From assembly GCF_001039355.2 (NCBI RefSeq), contig NW_019774380.1, positions 497,410-554,035 on the forward strand: a stretch of DNA of 56,626 nt, given 5' to 3'. The position numbers and the translations under genes were made by a program. The DNA comes from Lingula anatina (Eukaryota > Brachiopoda > Lingulata > Lingulida > Lingulidae). Position 1 is the stretch's first letter. Each line of letters starts with the position of its first letter. Positions 1 through 10,529 of the stretch are shown here, one piece after another. The notes beneath the pieces are model-generated. The model was not told the DNA's origin, ran no database searches, and saw only the letters and a list, made by a program, of their open reading frames with translations.

Positions 1-665
1 TTTATAAAGACATGATTCCATCTTAGCTAGTGCTCAGAGGGAGTGGGAATGAGTGCATGTATAAATATACTTTTATTGATCTCAGGGTCTCATTGTGGGG
101 AGATAAGATGACATGGGACTTGGCCGATTTGAGAGAGACAGATGGAGACCACTTATCTTGTTTCTTAAAGACGTATTTTCAACTGATTCAGAAGTCGGTT
201 GTCTGTAAAAGAGTCGGCCCACACAGAGCAGGGAGTTTATATAAATTTTCCCTGTCTAAGGAAATTATTGGTTTTTTAATGAAAATGGTCATAGTATGGT
301 GCATGTGTTTGTTAATTTTTTTTTCAAGTGAAAAATCCGAAATGAATCGTTTTTAGTGTACTAAATATTGCACTCTTACAATTGATGAAGAAATATCACA
401 AGATACACTTCTTTAGTTTTCCCAGTTCGTGGTGGATTTTTGGAGCAATGAATAAAACCTCACATGTTTTGGGGCACACACAGATGTTATTTTTCTGACT
501 ATCGGCAGATTTCCGAATTTTTTTGGGAACCAAAAATATCATTGGCCAAGGTGCTCCCTTAGACATCACTCCATATTATCCAACTTGTCCACTAAATGGC
601 ATTCCTGGGAAAAAAAAAACTTAAGAAGAAAAATCATCTTATTTAAAAAACTAATTCAATTTCAG

Positions 666-824
666 GATCAAATGGCAAGTCACAGCTAGCTGGTTTCTAT
701 AGTAACCATTACCCTGGTTCCCAAGACAATCCAGCCAACCCATCCAGTCAAGCGTCCATGCCAAACAGCCCTGATATGTCCGTATCCACAGGGTACCAGC
801 ACATGTTCCCAAGCGTTCCCACAG
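666..824 (+). CDS. Internal coding exon of the PAR/CES-2-like bZIP gene, long isoform
   Basis: Only one frame is open through this exon; the other two hit TAG near its start. The open frame reads SNGKSQLAGFYSNHYPG and continues as a Ser/Pro/Asn/Gln-rich stretch ending near HMFPSVPT. It is bounded by an acceptor (CTAAT branch-like word, then TTTCAG) and a GTTAGT donor. It begins with two bases of a split codon and ends with one base G, so both flanking introns are phase 1. That final G plus GA of the next exon makes a Gly codon. The composition is low-complexity and looks like a disordered activation-type region; no known domain is recognised. The exon supplying the start codon is not visible and probably lies before the window. 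Assignment to the bZIP gene is inferred from strand, phase and absence of any other downstream exon. The donor is followed within about 20 bases by a long TG/GA repeat. Confidence 0.72.
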
Positions 825-840
825 GTTAGTGACTGAATTG

Positions 841-841
<1 letters not shown>

Positions 842-893
<52 letters not shown>

Positions 894-937
894 AGTCTGA
901 AATGGTGTGTGTGTATGTGTGTGAGAGAGAGAGAGAG
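842..937. repeat. Compound (TG)n(GA)n microsatellite
   Basis: About 14 TG units run directly into about 11 GA units, followed after a short break by another TG then GA stretch. It begins 17 bases after the 5' splice site of the exon ending at 824. Confidence 0.95.
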
Positions 938-1230
938 TGTCTGAAATGATGACACAGTGAGAGAGAGTGTATGTGTGTTAACCTGCACTGTATCCCCCTG
1001 TCACAATCGGTTGGCATTCCCAGTGTGATGTGGATATCAGAAGAAGTCTCCTCTAATGCACTTACATATTTAACATCAGGCTATGAGATTTTGAATTGAA
1101 TTTGGTACTTGATTGTGGGTACATCTCGGGGTATTTTGACATTTCTTACACCTAGTATATTTTGTCTGTAGCTGTTACTGCAAATATAATGTTTATTGAT
1201 TTGATTAAAAAAAAACATGTTGGCAGTCCC

Positions 1231-1231
<1 letters not shown>

Positions 1232-1268
<37 letters not shown>
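1232..1268. repeat. (GT)n microsatellite
   Basis: An uninterrupted TG dinucleotide run of about 37 bases inside the first visible intron. Confidence 0.95.
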
Positions 1269-1271
<3 letters not shown>

Positions 1272-1432
1272 CTCTTTTCATTTGACAAATTATATTCACC
1301 TTTATAAAGTGAGTTTGATATAAACTTGTAATACCTCTAGATACAAATTAAATGCCTGCTCTTCCTTGTTCACTTCCCTTCCCACACGAGCAGAAGAATC
1401 AAACAATTAAACATCGACATTGTTGATTCCAG

Positions 1433-1585
1433 GAAATCCTGATGACCCGAAAGACATGGGAGCCGCAGCAGCCTCGCTAGCAAAGCCAGTCCCCATGAGA
1501 CGGTTGTCGGAAAAACGCATCGCACAGGCACGGGCGCACCTCATGGGTCCTATGGCTGACTACCTCCTCGATCCCAGCTATGGTG
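1433..1585 (+). CDS. Internal coding exon of the PAR/CES-2-like bZIP gene, long isoform
   Basis: The open frame starts with a Gly codon split with the previous exon and reads NPDDPKDMGAAAASLAKPVP, followed by MRRLSEKRIAQARAHLMGP and MADYLLDPSYG. It is 153 bases (51 codons) between acceptor TTCCAG and donor GTAAGA, phase 1 at both ends, so it can be included or skipped without a frame change. The last base G joined to AT of the exon at 36265 makes an Asp codon, giving ...DPSYG-D-LQAATSPAV. The segment with Arg, Lys and Gln around LSEKRIAQARAHL is predicted to be helical and basic. I do not recognise it as the vertebrate PAR domain, although it occupies the position just before the bZIP exon. 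The intron after it is about 34.7 kb. Linkage to the bZIP exon is inferred from phase and strand and would be settled by one RNA read. Confidence 0.77.
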
Positions 1586-4139
1586 GTAAGATACGGATAT
1601 ATATTAGTTTACCTCCATAAAATAAACTTGTGAAAAGATATTCACATCCATGCGATGCAATGAAAAATTTGCTAACATTTTGGCTGATGATAAGAAGTTA
1701 CTGTTTGGCTAAAGATAAAAATGGATAGCTATTTTTAATTATAAAGAACTTGATTTATCTTAAATAGAGAGTACTACATTTTCAAGTAATACTCTTGAGT
1801 GACTAAAGAAATTGGATTATTGAAGTCAGTTTCTCATTGCAAAGTAAATTATACAATCAAATAAAACCCCTTTTAGCACTTATTGAATTGGATTGCATGG
1901 GCCAAGGATGTCGTTATTTTCACCAATTTTATTCCTGATTTGTTGAACATGATGTTGTTTTATTACTCATTTGTTGAAAAAAGAAGTTAGGCTTCAACCT
2001 AAAAAAAAAAACAACAACAACAACATGTTTTGGAACCAAACATTTTAATCGCTGGATAGCCTGTATTTATTAGATGAGCCTAGAGTCTGGTTGCCTGGCC
2101 GATCATTATTCGAACCCTCTTGAGACTCACATAATGGAATTGCACCAGTAAGAAAGGATTAACAACCGTTACCACGGTAATACATAAACTGAAGATGCCT
2201 GATTAAGGTGTGGTAATCGGTCGATGTGTTTTTATGTCCTGTGTATATTTGGTGTGATGTTTGCATGTAGTGGTTGGATTGAGCTTGTTTTTGTCATGCG
2301 ATCAACCTGACCAAAACTGTGATCAATATGGTAATAATCCATACATTTTAAATGCCTAAAAAAAAAATCCACATCATTTCAGTCTTCTTATCATTATGGA
2401 ATGGCATTGTTTTGGGAAATAAAATTAATCAGTTTATTCGAGTTTTGTGAGAAATTAGCATTTTCATGTATTTATTACCATTAATTGTAAAATGTACTTG
2501 TCAAATAACAAAATGCTGGATCTGTGGTTCATGGGTAAGTATTGAGTTTTAACCTATAGAAAAGAAAGATTATTGCTGTTAGCCCTTCACCGAACTTTAC
2601 ATATTTATTGCTAGAACAACATAATATAATTGCAGGTAAAAGTTTTCAAGGTTATACCTTCTTTCAGGATTTTCCGTCTTCATTTTGATCGTTTTTTCAC
2701 ATGGTCTAAGTGCAATGAAAATTTGCAAGTTCATTTGCAGGATTTCCAGTTTTTACAACTTTCACACATGCATTATAATAAGACATATGTAAAACGTGTT
2801 AACTAGCATACATTTGTCAACATATGGATACTTACACATATGACATGCTGACAAATGTGTCAAACATGCATTCCCTTAAATATCTGTATACATGAATATT
2901 ACCTCCTGTAATTTTGGATGTGGCATATATATCATTATACGATATCTGTTTTCAATTATTCAGAACAACATATTAGCGTAACTCTTAGGTTTCGTGTGTC
3001 AACAGCAGCAGGCAACTTGCCACAATTTCTATGACCAATGATGGGACAGCACAAGATTAATAGATCTTTTGTGGTTAGATATTGTGATCACGTATAGTAT
3101 ACAGAGATGGTCATACTAAGTTAAAATGTTATAATTGAATGGAATAGCATGCCAGGTATATTTTGCAGGCTATGTTGATGTGATTTTTAACTGTCATTCT
3201 AGTCTACCGTTTTTTCATTGTAATGGGGATATCTCAAGTTAGGCCAAAGTTATGTGATTCAGCATTAAAAAGCAATGGGATTTTGTGGGATTTGGAGGAG
3301 AATGGGGTCAGAAACATTGACAGAACAGTAGTAACTGATACAACAGTAGGGGATTTGCATTTTAAGTCCAGGTTGCATATATGTGGTTCAAAAACAGTGT
3401 TTTGAGATATTTTATTGAGCAATATTTATTAATGCAAAAATTAAACATTAATAGTAAATTTACCAATGCTAATGTAGTGTTTAAGACCAGGGACTTGTAA
3501 AAAAAATGTGCCATATGACCGACATCTAGCTGATTTTTTTAGCTGCATTTTTAAAAAATATCATTGTGTCCACTGGGTTAACGTTCTCTGTGCATATCTA
3601 TGAAAATTGTATGATGATGGCTTTTAGCGATTAGAGCTTTGACAGTGGGTTTTTGAAACATTAACCATGTTCCTTTGCATTATTGATGTGCAGCCCGTTT
3701 TCGCAATTGTTATGTGTGCATCATTTCATCGCACTGACAGAGAGAAAAATGAATTAAAAGAGAGAGCTATAGGAGAGCTATGTAATGGAGAGAATTAAGA
3801 GAGAGAAAATATTTGCTCAGGCTTTCATTGCTGTTTTTTTTTTTCTCTTTTGTACACTAATCACCAAATAGTCTGCTAGGTATGGAAATGGACAATAAAC
3901 ATGTGGAATATTGCCTGCAGTCACATAATTACAAAATGAATATAACCAAGGTGCTACGGAGTACAGAGTGTTACTAACATATATTGCCAGGGGGGCTTTT
4001 TGTACTGTTAGCTTGTAGTTTGTATTTTCATTAAAAGCCAAACTTTTAGTCTATTTTGACTCGATTAAGACAGTTCGGTAGCAGTTCACTTCGATGAATT
4101 ATTTGGTCTGTTTTATAGCACAATAATAGCTAACATTTT

Positions 4140-4183
<44 letters not shown>

Positions 4184-6400
4184 TGAACTATATACTTAAA
4201 AGGGTGCACCACTATGTAATTACTAATGCTTAGACTAATTTGAAATAGATAAAAATTTTAGTCTGATGAAGTTCCTTTTTAGAAACCCTTTTTAGCCTCT
4301 TATCGTGTATCTAACTGAGCATGCTGTCTTTCGGGATGACTGCAGCATTGAATCTTTTTGTATGTGATCATCGTTTGTATGTGAAAATCGTGCAACAACC
4401 ATTTAGTGCCCCCAGGATCTCGCAAAGTGAGTCAAGTCGCCTTGCCACCATGAGGTCTTGTCAATTACATCTGCGTTAAGAAGATGAAAAAGAAAGAAAA
4501 TAGAAAACGAGCATGACACAAGATGTGATAGCTATGTAAATATTTGTGATATTAACTGTGAAAATGGTTTTTTTATAACTTTTTTAAGAATGTCGTTGCA
4601 CTTGTATTACGTACAGGTATTTACTGCAACATTTGTGACCTTTTCAAAAAGAAAAAAAAAAAACCCTTAAGATCAGGGAAGGTGAAAAAACTTTCACTAA
4701 CATGTCCTGATCATTTGTTTCAATTTAGTTCATATTTTGTAAAGAAAAATGATGAAGCAGCAAAATAATGCACCTGGGCACGATATGGATGAACAATAAT
4801 AATCAATCAATCAGTCACCACTTTTGTTAATTCTGTATTTTATTGCAGCAGGTCCTGCACGTTGATAGATTATGATATATATAATGATGCCAGCAGTGTA
4901 TTTATGCATCTTCATATAATGAAGTGTAGTTTATTCTGAAGTCCATAACCATCCCATCTGCCATTAATAATATGATGGTTGGTCAGTGCTACCTGGGGCT
5001 ACCGAGGAGCTAATCCTAGGTTTTGAGTTTTGGGAATGAGTTTTGAGTTTTTGGGGATTTTTTTTAAAAAATGGAGCATCAAAATTGCGAGGATGCCAGT
5101 GAAAGAAATATTAATAATTCGGGAGACATCAGTGACTTAGACTGTTGGAGAAGTGTTTAGTCATCTGGAGAAGTGGTGAATTTTATTTGAAGTCATGAGA
5201 CTTTATAGGAGGTTTTAAATAGTGTCCAGTATTATGTGAGAAGAGGATGGGAGGGGGAGGGGGGAGGGAGACCTCAATAGATGATGGCAAATATTGTGTC
5301 CAGTTGTGTGGATATCAAACAGAGAAAAATAGCATGTTGGAAGCAATGTCAACTGAAAGGGAATAATTTGATGGGGATTACACAATGGACAGTTATAAGG
5401 ATTAAAGGAGCCACCAAAGGGAAAGTGAACATGGACAGGCAGTTAGGACCATGTTAATGAAATAGCTCAGGAAAAAAACATTCACTTCTGAGGCTGCTAA
5501 GGGTTAAAAGTAATTTGCTGGAAAGGAGAAAACCAGCTGGGGCTGAAGGAGTCCCTTGAATTACTGGAAATAACCAGCCTTTTGTCATGATGATCTGTAG
5601 GAGTTGGTTTTAAATGGGAAAAAGGCAAAAAAGGCATTGAGGTGATGTTAAAGAAAAGTAAAGAAAATATAGAAAAAAATATTTAAATAAGCACCCAAGG
5701 GACCTGTCTTACAGCTTACACTGCTTAAATTTGATAGCAGACAATACAAAATCAGTTTTGCATTATGGGTCTAAATTTTCTTAGAAAAAATCGCACCCAA
5801 TCAATTTTTTATCATAATATGACTTTTTTTTCTTTTTTTCTCTATAATGAATATACATTTATTAGTTAATTAATTACGTTTTAAAGTTATCTTAGAAGAG
5901 CATATAATGCTTATAGCGATTTGCCATCTCCATATACATATGTACACTAACTATAATTCTCATAAACTAATAAACGTGTTAAAAAAAATAAATGTATTGG
6001 AATATCCAAGAGGATCACTGTCACCAGTTATGGTAAAAAAACTTTGTCAGGACAATAATAATCTGTACAAATGAGTTAGAAGACAGGGTGTTTTAGATCT
6101 ATGTTATATGAAACACAACTTAGATGGCTAAGAGGTGAATAAGGATAAGTGAACCCTAGCATCAGAACCCAGAACCCTGGCACTAGCTAGAACCATTCCA
6201 ATGATATATAAAAAAATTACAAATAAAAGCACCAATCGTATGTGGTAGAATTACACTTGTACCTACCTTTTCCACCCTCAGAATTGATAAACTTTGCTTT
6301 ATTTTAGGATTTAAAAATTCTCCATTTGTACCATCTTTAGCAGATATCAACATCCTCCAGTTTCTGACTTACCAGTGACATTCTATTGGCAAGTAAAGCC
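1586..6400 (+). other. Long intron, first part: AT-rich, no coding exon seen
   Basis: This starts with a clean GTAAGATA donor. The stretch contains a CA microsatellite at 4142-4181, several A- and T-rich runs and a G/A-rich patch near 5245-5270. Around 2795-2865 short words such as ACATTTGTC recur in inverted order, giving a weak hairpin. Short open frames on both strands (for example 3223-3422 and 3817-4041) have no recognisable domain and overlap each other antisense, so I treat them as noise. Confidence 0.6.
4142..4181. repeat. (CA)n microsatellite
   Basis: About 20 uninterrupted AC units in the long intron. Confidence 0.95.
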
Positions 6401-6410
6401 AAGATTTCCC

Positions 6411-6505
6411 ATATGTGTACACCCCTATTAAACCCTCAGCAGTGATGTGATGTTAGCATTTCAGTGTCAAATTACAGTTGGAGCCCCAGGAACGCCGCAC
6501 GTTGG
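6411..6505. repeat. Diverged direct duplication, copy 1
   Basis: This shares ordered words with 6684-6790: a start with ATGTGTACACCCC, then CCTC-GCAGTGA, then TTAGC, and an end with GCCCCAGGAA and CACGTTGG. The copies are about 270 bases apart and in the same orientation. The block lies just upstream of the candidate internal promoter. It could be an old segmental duplication or two remnants of a dispersed repeat. Confidence 0.7.
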
Positions 6506-6548
6506 TACCCCTCAACTCCATCCTCATCAGCTGTGACATCTTAAAGAC

Positions 6549-6558
6549 ATTACATAAC
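6549..6558 (+). promoter_or_regulatory. Candidate PAR-bZIP D-box
   Basis: ATTACATAAC is, on the reverse strand, a full match to the PAR-bZIP consensus RTTAYGTAAY. It sits between the two duplicated blocks and about 1.55 kb upstream of the alternative start codon. At least five further full matches occur elsewhere in this AT-rich window, so position alone is weak evidence. Autoregulation is only a possibility. Confidence 0.35.
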
Positions 6559-6683
6559 CCGTGCTTGTGATCCATTGTTTCTCTTCCACTGTCGCCATAT
6601 TTTCCGAGGAAAATTGTATTGGGTGTTTACTTCTCTCACCCTCCCACTTTGGCCCCAGCATCTGCACAATTGTAAGGAATGTC

Positions 6684-6790
6684 AGATGTGTACACCCCCC
6701 CTGCTGTATCCTCGGCAGTGACATAATCTTAGCCAGAGGAGTTCAGTTTAAACTTACACCATTGGTAGCCCCAGGAATGGCCCACGTTGG
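6684..6790. repeat. Diverged direct duplication, copy 2
   Basis: This is the second copy of the block at 6411-6505, with the same order of conserved words and several small insertions, ending GCCCCAGGAATGG and CCCACGTTGG. Confidence 0.7.
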
Positions 6791-7027
6791 CTTATATCAT
6801 TGGTGAATTGATATGAACAGTACCAGGATGGATGAGGAAAGTAATGCCATATACCTTACTGCCCCCACATTAACTATCCACGACCTGGGCCACTTTCATT
6901 TCACATTAACTCTGCAGTGGTTAAGGCTGACCAGCACCACCTAGCTTGCTTCTATTGGTCATTGGTCAGCCAAAGGTCGAGAGGTCACTGTTAGTTGCCT
7001 GTGGTCAGTTTGGTGTGCAGAGTTAAG

Positions 7028-7060
7028 CATATATAATCGTATAGCTTGCGGAGATAACAA
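7028..7060 (+). promoter_or_regulatory. Candidate TATA-type core promoter for the alternative first exon
   Basis: CATATATAATC lies about 1.07 kb upstream of the start codon at 8107. Transcription starting roughly 30 bases further on would give a leader of about 1 kb. No initiator motif is convincing and the leader could itself be spliced, so the real start site is unknown. Confidence 0.25.
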
Positions 7061-8106
7061 CTTCTGTTTTATCTGGTGGAGCCAGCGGTGAGCACGGACC
7101 ATCACACTGTATTTGTATGTGTGAGTGTGTGTGGATACAGTCCTTCAGGGATATTTATATAGATAGATAGTATGCATAATAGTAACATAACATATTATAG
7201 CCACCACCGCGCTGTTCCAATCTATTTACTGGCATAGGACAGGACGGGGCCCATGAATGTAAGTGCCCTTGTGTTAAAGCGCACTGGGTAACAACGTAAG
7301 CTGCTGTTTTTTCCTGGTGTTATTGGAATGTTGAAAACATTGCGTGGATTTAGCTGAGGAATTACACTGATAAATAGTGGACTGGACTGGACTGGACACT
7401 GAGTGGACTCTGTGTTGGCTGGTCAGTTGGTAGAGAAGAAGAACTGAAAATTTGGAATTTCTGAGAGGGTTATCAGATCTTGAGCTAGAAATTTGATTTA
7501 GGGTAATCAGTTGAGTGGACTTGCACTGGACATACATACCAAGCAAGCTGACCACTTCCAGTGACCTTTCATTTGTTGTTTTGAGAAGACAAGGCTTGAC
7601 TAGAATATCAACTTTACTGACCAGTTTGGCTAGAGTGAAGAAGTGACCATTGATAATATCATTACCTAGGAGTGTTACGGCAACTAACACTTAAGACTGC
7701 TTGCTGCAAATATTGGCCAGTGTATAAATGACCAGGGGTCTGAAAAAGAGTGACCAGTCTCAGGTATTTTAGTGGACACTACCTCAAATTCAGGTATACT
7801 TCTCAAGGACTTTTTTTTTCATTTTAAGGGTCAAGTGAAAATTGACCAGATAATTAAAAAAACTGGACAGTACGTATTTGGCTGTGGAACAAACACCGTT
7901 TAAATTGAAGTGGTGGCTTTTTCATCCAGGTGGACTTTATTTCGTACGTGCTGTGCCTTGGTGGCTTAAAGGAAAGTAACTTTAAGCCAACTCTGGAAGA
8001 TAAAGTAAGGATACAAAACACGCACTTTAGAATCGCCCAAGCAGAAAGTGGCGTAAAGTTACCTGACTGACTGGACTGTGCTGAGGAGGCGGAATAGGCA
8101 ACCAAG
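7061..8106 (+). other. Probable 5' leader or promoter region of the alternative first exon
   Basis: The region has no convincing coding frame on the plus strand. It contains a GGACT tandem at 7379-7396 and repeated TGGTCAG/CTGACCAG words. It ends with an in-frame TAG at 8095-8097, which fixes the ATG at 8107 as the first methionine of that exon. Reverse-strand open frames here (7274-7690, 7854-8147) show no domain and are taken as chance. Confidence 0.45.
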
Positions 8107-8362
8107 ATGGACGGAGGTGGATTGATCAACATGTCCACTGGGGGCATGGAGATGAACCCACTGGTTTATAACAATGGGCAGATGCAGGGGGGTCAGACCT
8201 CCCCGGGCCAGGCCCCAGGGATTGGCCCAGGGATGTCGGCCGGAGGAATGACCAGTGCGGCCGCAGCCATGGGGGCAGGGTTTAATTCCATGACGGCGGC
8301 TGGGGGTTCCACAGCAGGGATGGGGTTCTTCCCGACCACCGAGTCTATGTTTAGTTTATGGA
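8107..8362 (+). CDS. Alternative first coding exon of the bZIP gene
   Basis: The ATG at 8107 lies in a good context (AAGATGG) with an in-frame TAG twelve bases upstream, so the start is well defined. It encodes 85 residues beginning MDGGGLINMSTGGMEMNPLV and continues as Gly/Met/Ala/Gln/Ser-rich low complexity, ending FFPTTESMFSLW plus one base. The donor is GTAAGTA, close to the ideal 5' splice site, and leaves phase 1. Joined to AT of the bZIP exon at 36265 it makes an Asn codon, giving SLW-N-LQAATSPAV and a predicted 189-residue protein. Base composition is markedly more GC-rich than the surrounding intron, as expected of coding sequence. The N-terminus is probably disordered, perhaps an activation region; no known domain is recognised. 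Alternatively the contig order could be wrong and this exon could precede 666, since that junction is also phase-compatible. Confidence 0.72.
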
Positions 8363-9018
8363 GTAAGTACTGATAGTTTGTGTGTGTATGTGTTTGTACG
8401 TGCATGTGCGTGCGTGTGTGTGTGGGAGTGTGGCATAGGGCAGAGGAGGGGTTGTTTGTCGATATAGGTCGTCGCGCCTGAGAGCACACGCCTGAATACT
8501 TGTTTGTTCTGCTTGTAGTTGTGTTTTGTCAGGGGCAAATATCATTTGTTAAGGCGCAATATTTAAAAGGTTTGGTCAATGGAATGGGAGTAATGAGGGA
8601 AATGAAGGGGAAGGGAGGAAGTTGGTTTGGAAACGTTATTTCCATTGATGAGACAAGAGTCAACTTATGGCCTTACGTTCGATTTTAAAGAAGGACTACA
8701 TTCTAGGAAAGGGTGCTAAATACTCAGCTAGGAGCATATGTGAATGGATATCATAAAGAATGTCAAAAATGAATAGTGTTTTTATAACTGGCGTGTTGGC
8801 ATGACAAAAGATTAACATGGTTAGGCACTTCACTGGATGTGTTTTTGCTAGATTAATGATGAAATATTGAATTGATGAAGCACACTGAGAACTGTTGAAA
8901 AAAAAGGTCCTTTAAATTGGCACTGCTGGCGGTAGATATACTGAGTAAGATTTAAAGAAGCAGCTGATTTAGCTAGATAGCCTGAAAATATGTGGAAAAC
9001 TTGACTGCTATTCAACTC

Positions 9019-9082
9019 TCTCTCCCCTCCCCTCTCTCTCTCTCTCTCTCATTCAGACTCCCCCCCCCCCCTCTCTCTCTCT
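9019..9082. repeat. CT-rich and poly-C simple repeat
   Basis: CT dinucleotide runs alternate with C homopolymer, and the phrase CTCTCTCATTCAGAC occurs twice about 40 bases apart. Confidence 0.85.
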
Positions 9083-9965
9083 CATTCAGACCATTTATAC
9101 TAAATACCTAGTGCATTGCAGAAACAGTTTGTAACAAATTAGCAGGAAATAAGATAGAGAGAATAAGGCATAAGGGGAGGCAATTAACACTTTAAATGGA
9201 GCTCCTTCTTGATTTCATCAGCAGTGGATATTAGGAGAGGTGTGAATAATTAGAGGCCTGACAAGGTGCTAGTAAGTCGTTTTCTAGATTCAGGTGATAA
9301 TAGAACATAGTTTTTCTGTTCTATTTAGAGGATTACTTGAGTTAAGGGGCATGGAAATGGGTTAATCTGTATTATGCGTGGGTTAGATACTTCATCATTA
9401 ATTGTTCAGTAATCTTATTAGTTTCTCTAGATTTCTGATATTTGAAGTGCAATATTTATGAGTGGAACATAAATTGATGATGGGTTTAGAATTTATTCAA
9501 TTTAACTGTCTTGTTTCCCTTAACAGCAAATGTGCTTACTGAAGGTGTAAGCTTGGTTATATATAGAAAGTTTCATTCGTATTTGTGATGCTTATAATTC
9601 AGTTATGTCTACATTAAGATACGATTAAAAGCACCTAATGAAAATGAAGTGTCCATAAACTAGAACATGTGTTGTTTTCAGATATGCCTGTATTCTTTTA
9701 TTTTATGCCTTTTCCTGCACCTTTGGCAGTCAGCGATGATTTCCGTCCATCGTTAACTTAAACATGACCATGCTGGTAGCCTCATGAATAATGCAGCATC
9801 TCCTCTGTATTAACCATGATTCTCCCTAGTGTCAGCAGTGCCTGTTGGTAACTATGATGCATAATTATTACAGCTAGCCAGCATACATATGAACGATCTG
9901 ACTTTGATTCTGCTGGTGGCGTCTGTTTTCTAGTTAATGACATGCAGCTCGGTGGTTGATTGAGC

Positions 9966-10073
9966 GTGTGTGTGTGTGTGTGTGCGTGTGTGTGCGTGTG
10001 TGTGTAAGCATGTGTGTGCGTGTGTGTGTGTGTGTGTGTGTGCATGTGTGTGTGTGTGTGTGAGGGGGGGGGG
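9966..10073. repeat. Interrupted (GT)n array with a terminal G run
   Basis: About 100 bases of TG units are broken by GC and CA steps, ending in about ten consecutive G. Cys/Val-rich or His/Thr-rich open frames across it are repeat translations. Confidence 0.95.
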
Positions 10074-10403
10074 CAATTATAGCTTTTTCTCCTTTGAAAC
10101 ACTTGACTTTATTTCTTCTTTTGGAATATTTTTTACCATTATAATCTGCCAGGAGGTTAAGATTGGGTGCAAATAATTGTTATTTGATTTTATTACTTTT
10201 TACCTTGGGATATGATGGGAATGGAAGCCATTTTGTGTGAGGATAGTTTCTATGTACCATGACTGTTGTAATTCTTTTTGTGCTTTTTCTCTAAGGGCAA
10301 ATGTTGCTGCACATATAAAAATGCAGTGCCTAAAATTTAATGGCTTTGTTTTATGGCACTGTTTTTCCCACAGTCTTTTTTTGTGTCATTTTAATGAATA
10401 TGA

Positions 10404-10529
10404 TATGAAAATATTGGTAACGGATTAGTAAGACCTATGTATTTCAAGTGCACCATCATTTTCTTCATGAAAATATTGGTAACGGATTAGTAAGACCTAT
10501 GTATTTCAAGTGCACCATCATTTTCTTCA
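10404..10529. repeat. Exact tandem duplication, 2 x 63 bp
   Basis: Two adjacent copies begin ATGAAAATATTGGTAACGG and end with TTTTCTTC, with no difference that I can see. Perfect identity indicates a very recent event or an assembly artefact. Confidence 0.93.

Larger units (their letters stand above)
825..1432 (+). other. Intron, 608 bp, rich in TG/GA repeats
   Basis: This lies between the donor GTTAGT at 825 and the acceptor TTCCAG ending at 1432. It holds a (TG)n(GA)n block at 842-892, a second TG/GA block around 904-937 and a pure GT run at 1232-1268. Apparent Leu/Ser/His/Thr-rich reverse-strand reading frames here are translations of these repeats. Nothing else is recognised. Confidence 0.75.

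Noticed and set aside
30-356. 108-codon plus-strand open frame before the first visible exon
   Set aside because: No recognisable domain, AT-biased composition, and no supported splice donor giving phase 1 into 666. Chance frame.
686-1017. Reverse-strand open frames rich in Leu, Ser, His and Thr
   Set aside because: Translations of the TG/GA microsatellites and antisense to the coding exon at 666-824.
2080-2160. Possible tRNA-like B-box (TTCGAACC) near 2108
   Set aside because: No matching A-box at the right distance and no cloverleaf could be drawn.
7274-7690. 138-codon reverse-strand open frame
   Set aside because: Antisense to the probable 5' leader, no domain, and no supporting splice or promoter signal. 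A real antisense gene cannot be excluded but is not supported.
9782-10176. His/Thr-rich and Cys/Val-rich open frames
   Set aside because: Both are products of the GT array at 9966-10073.
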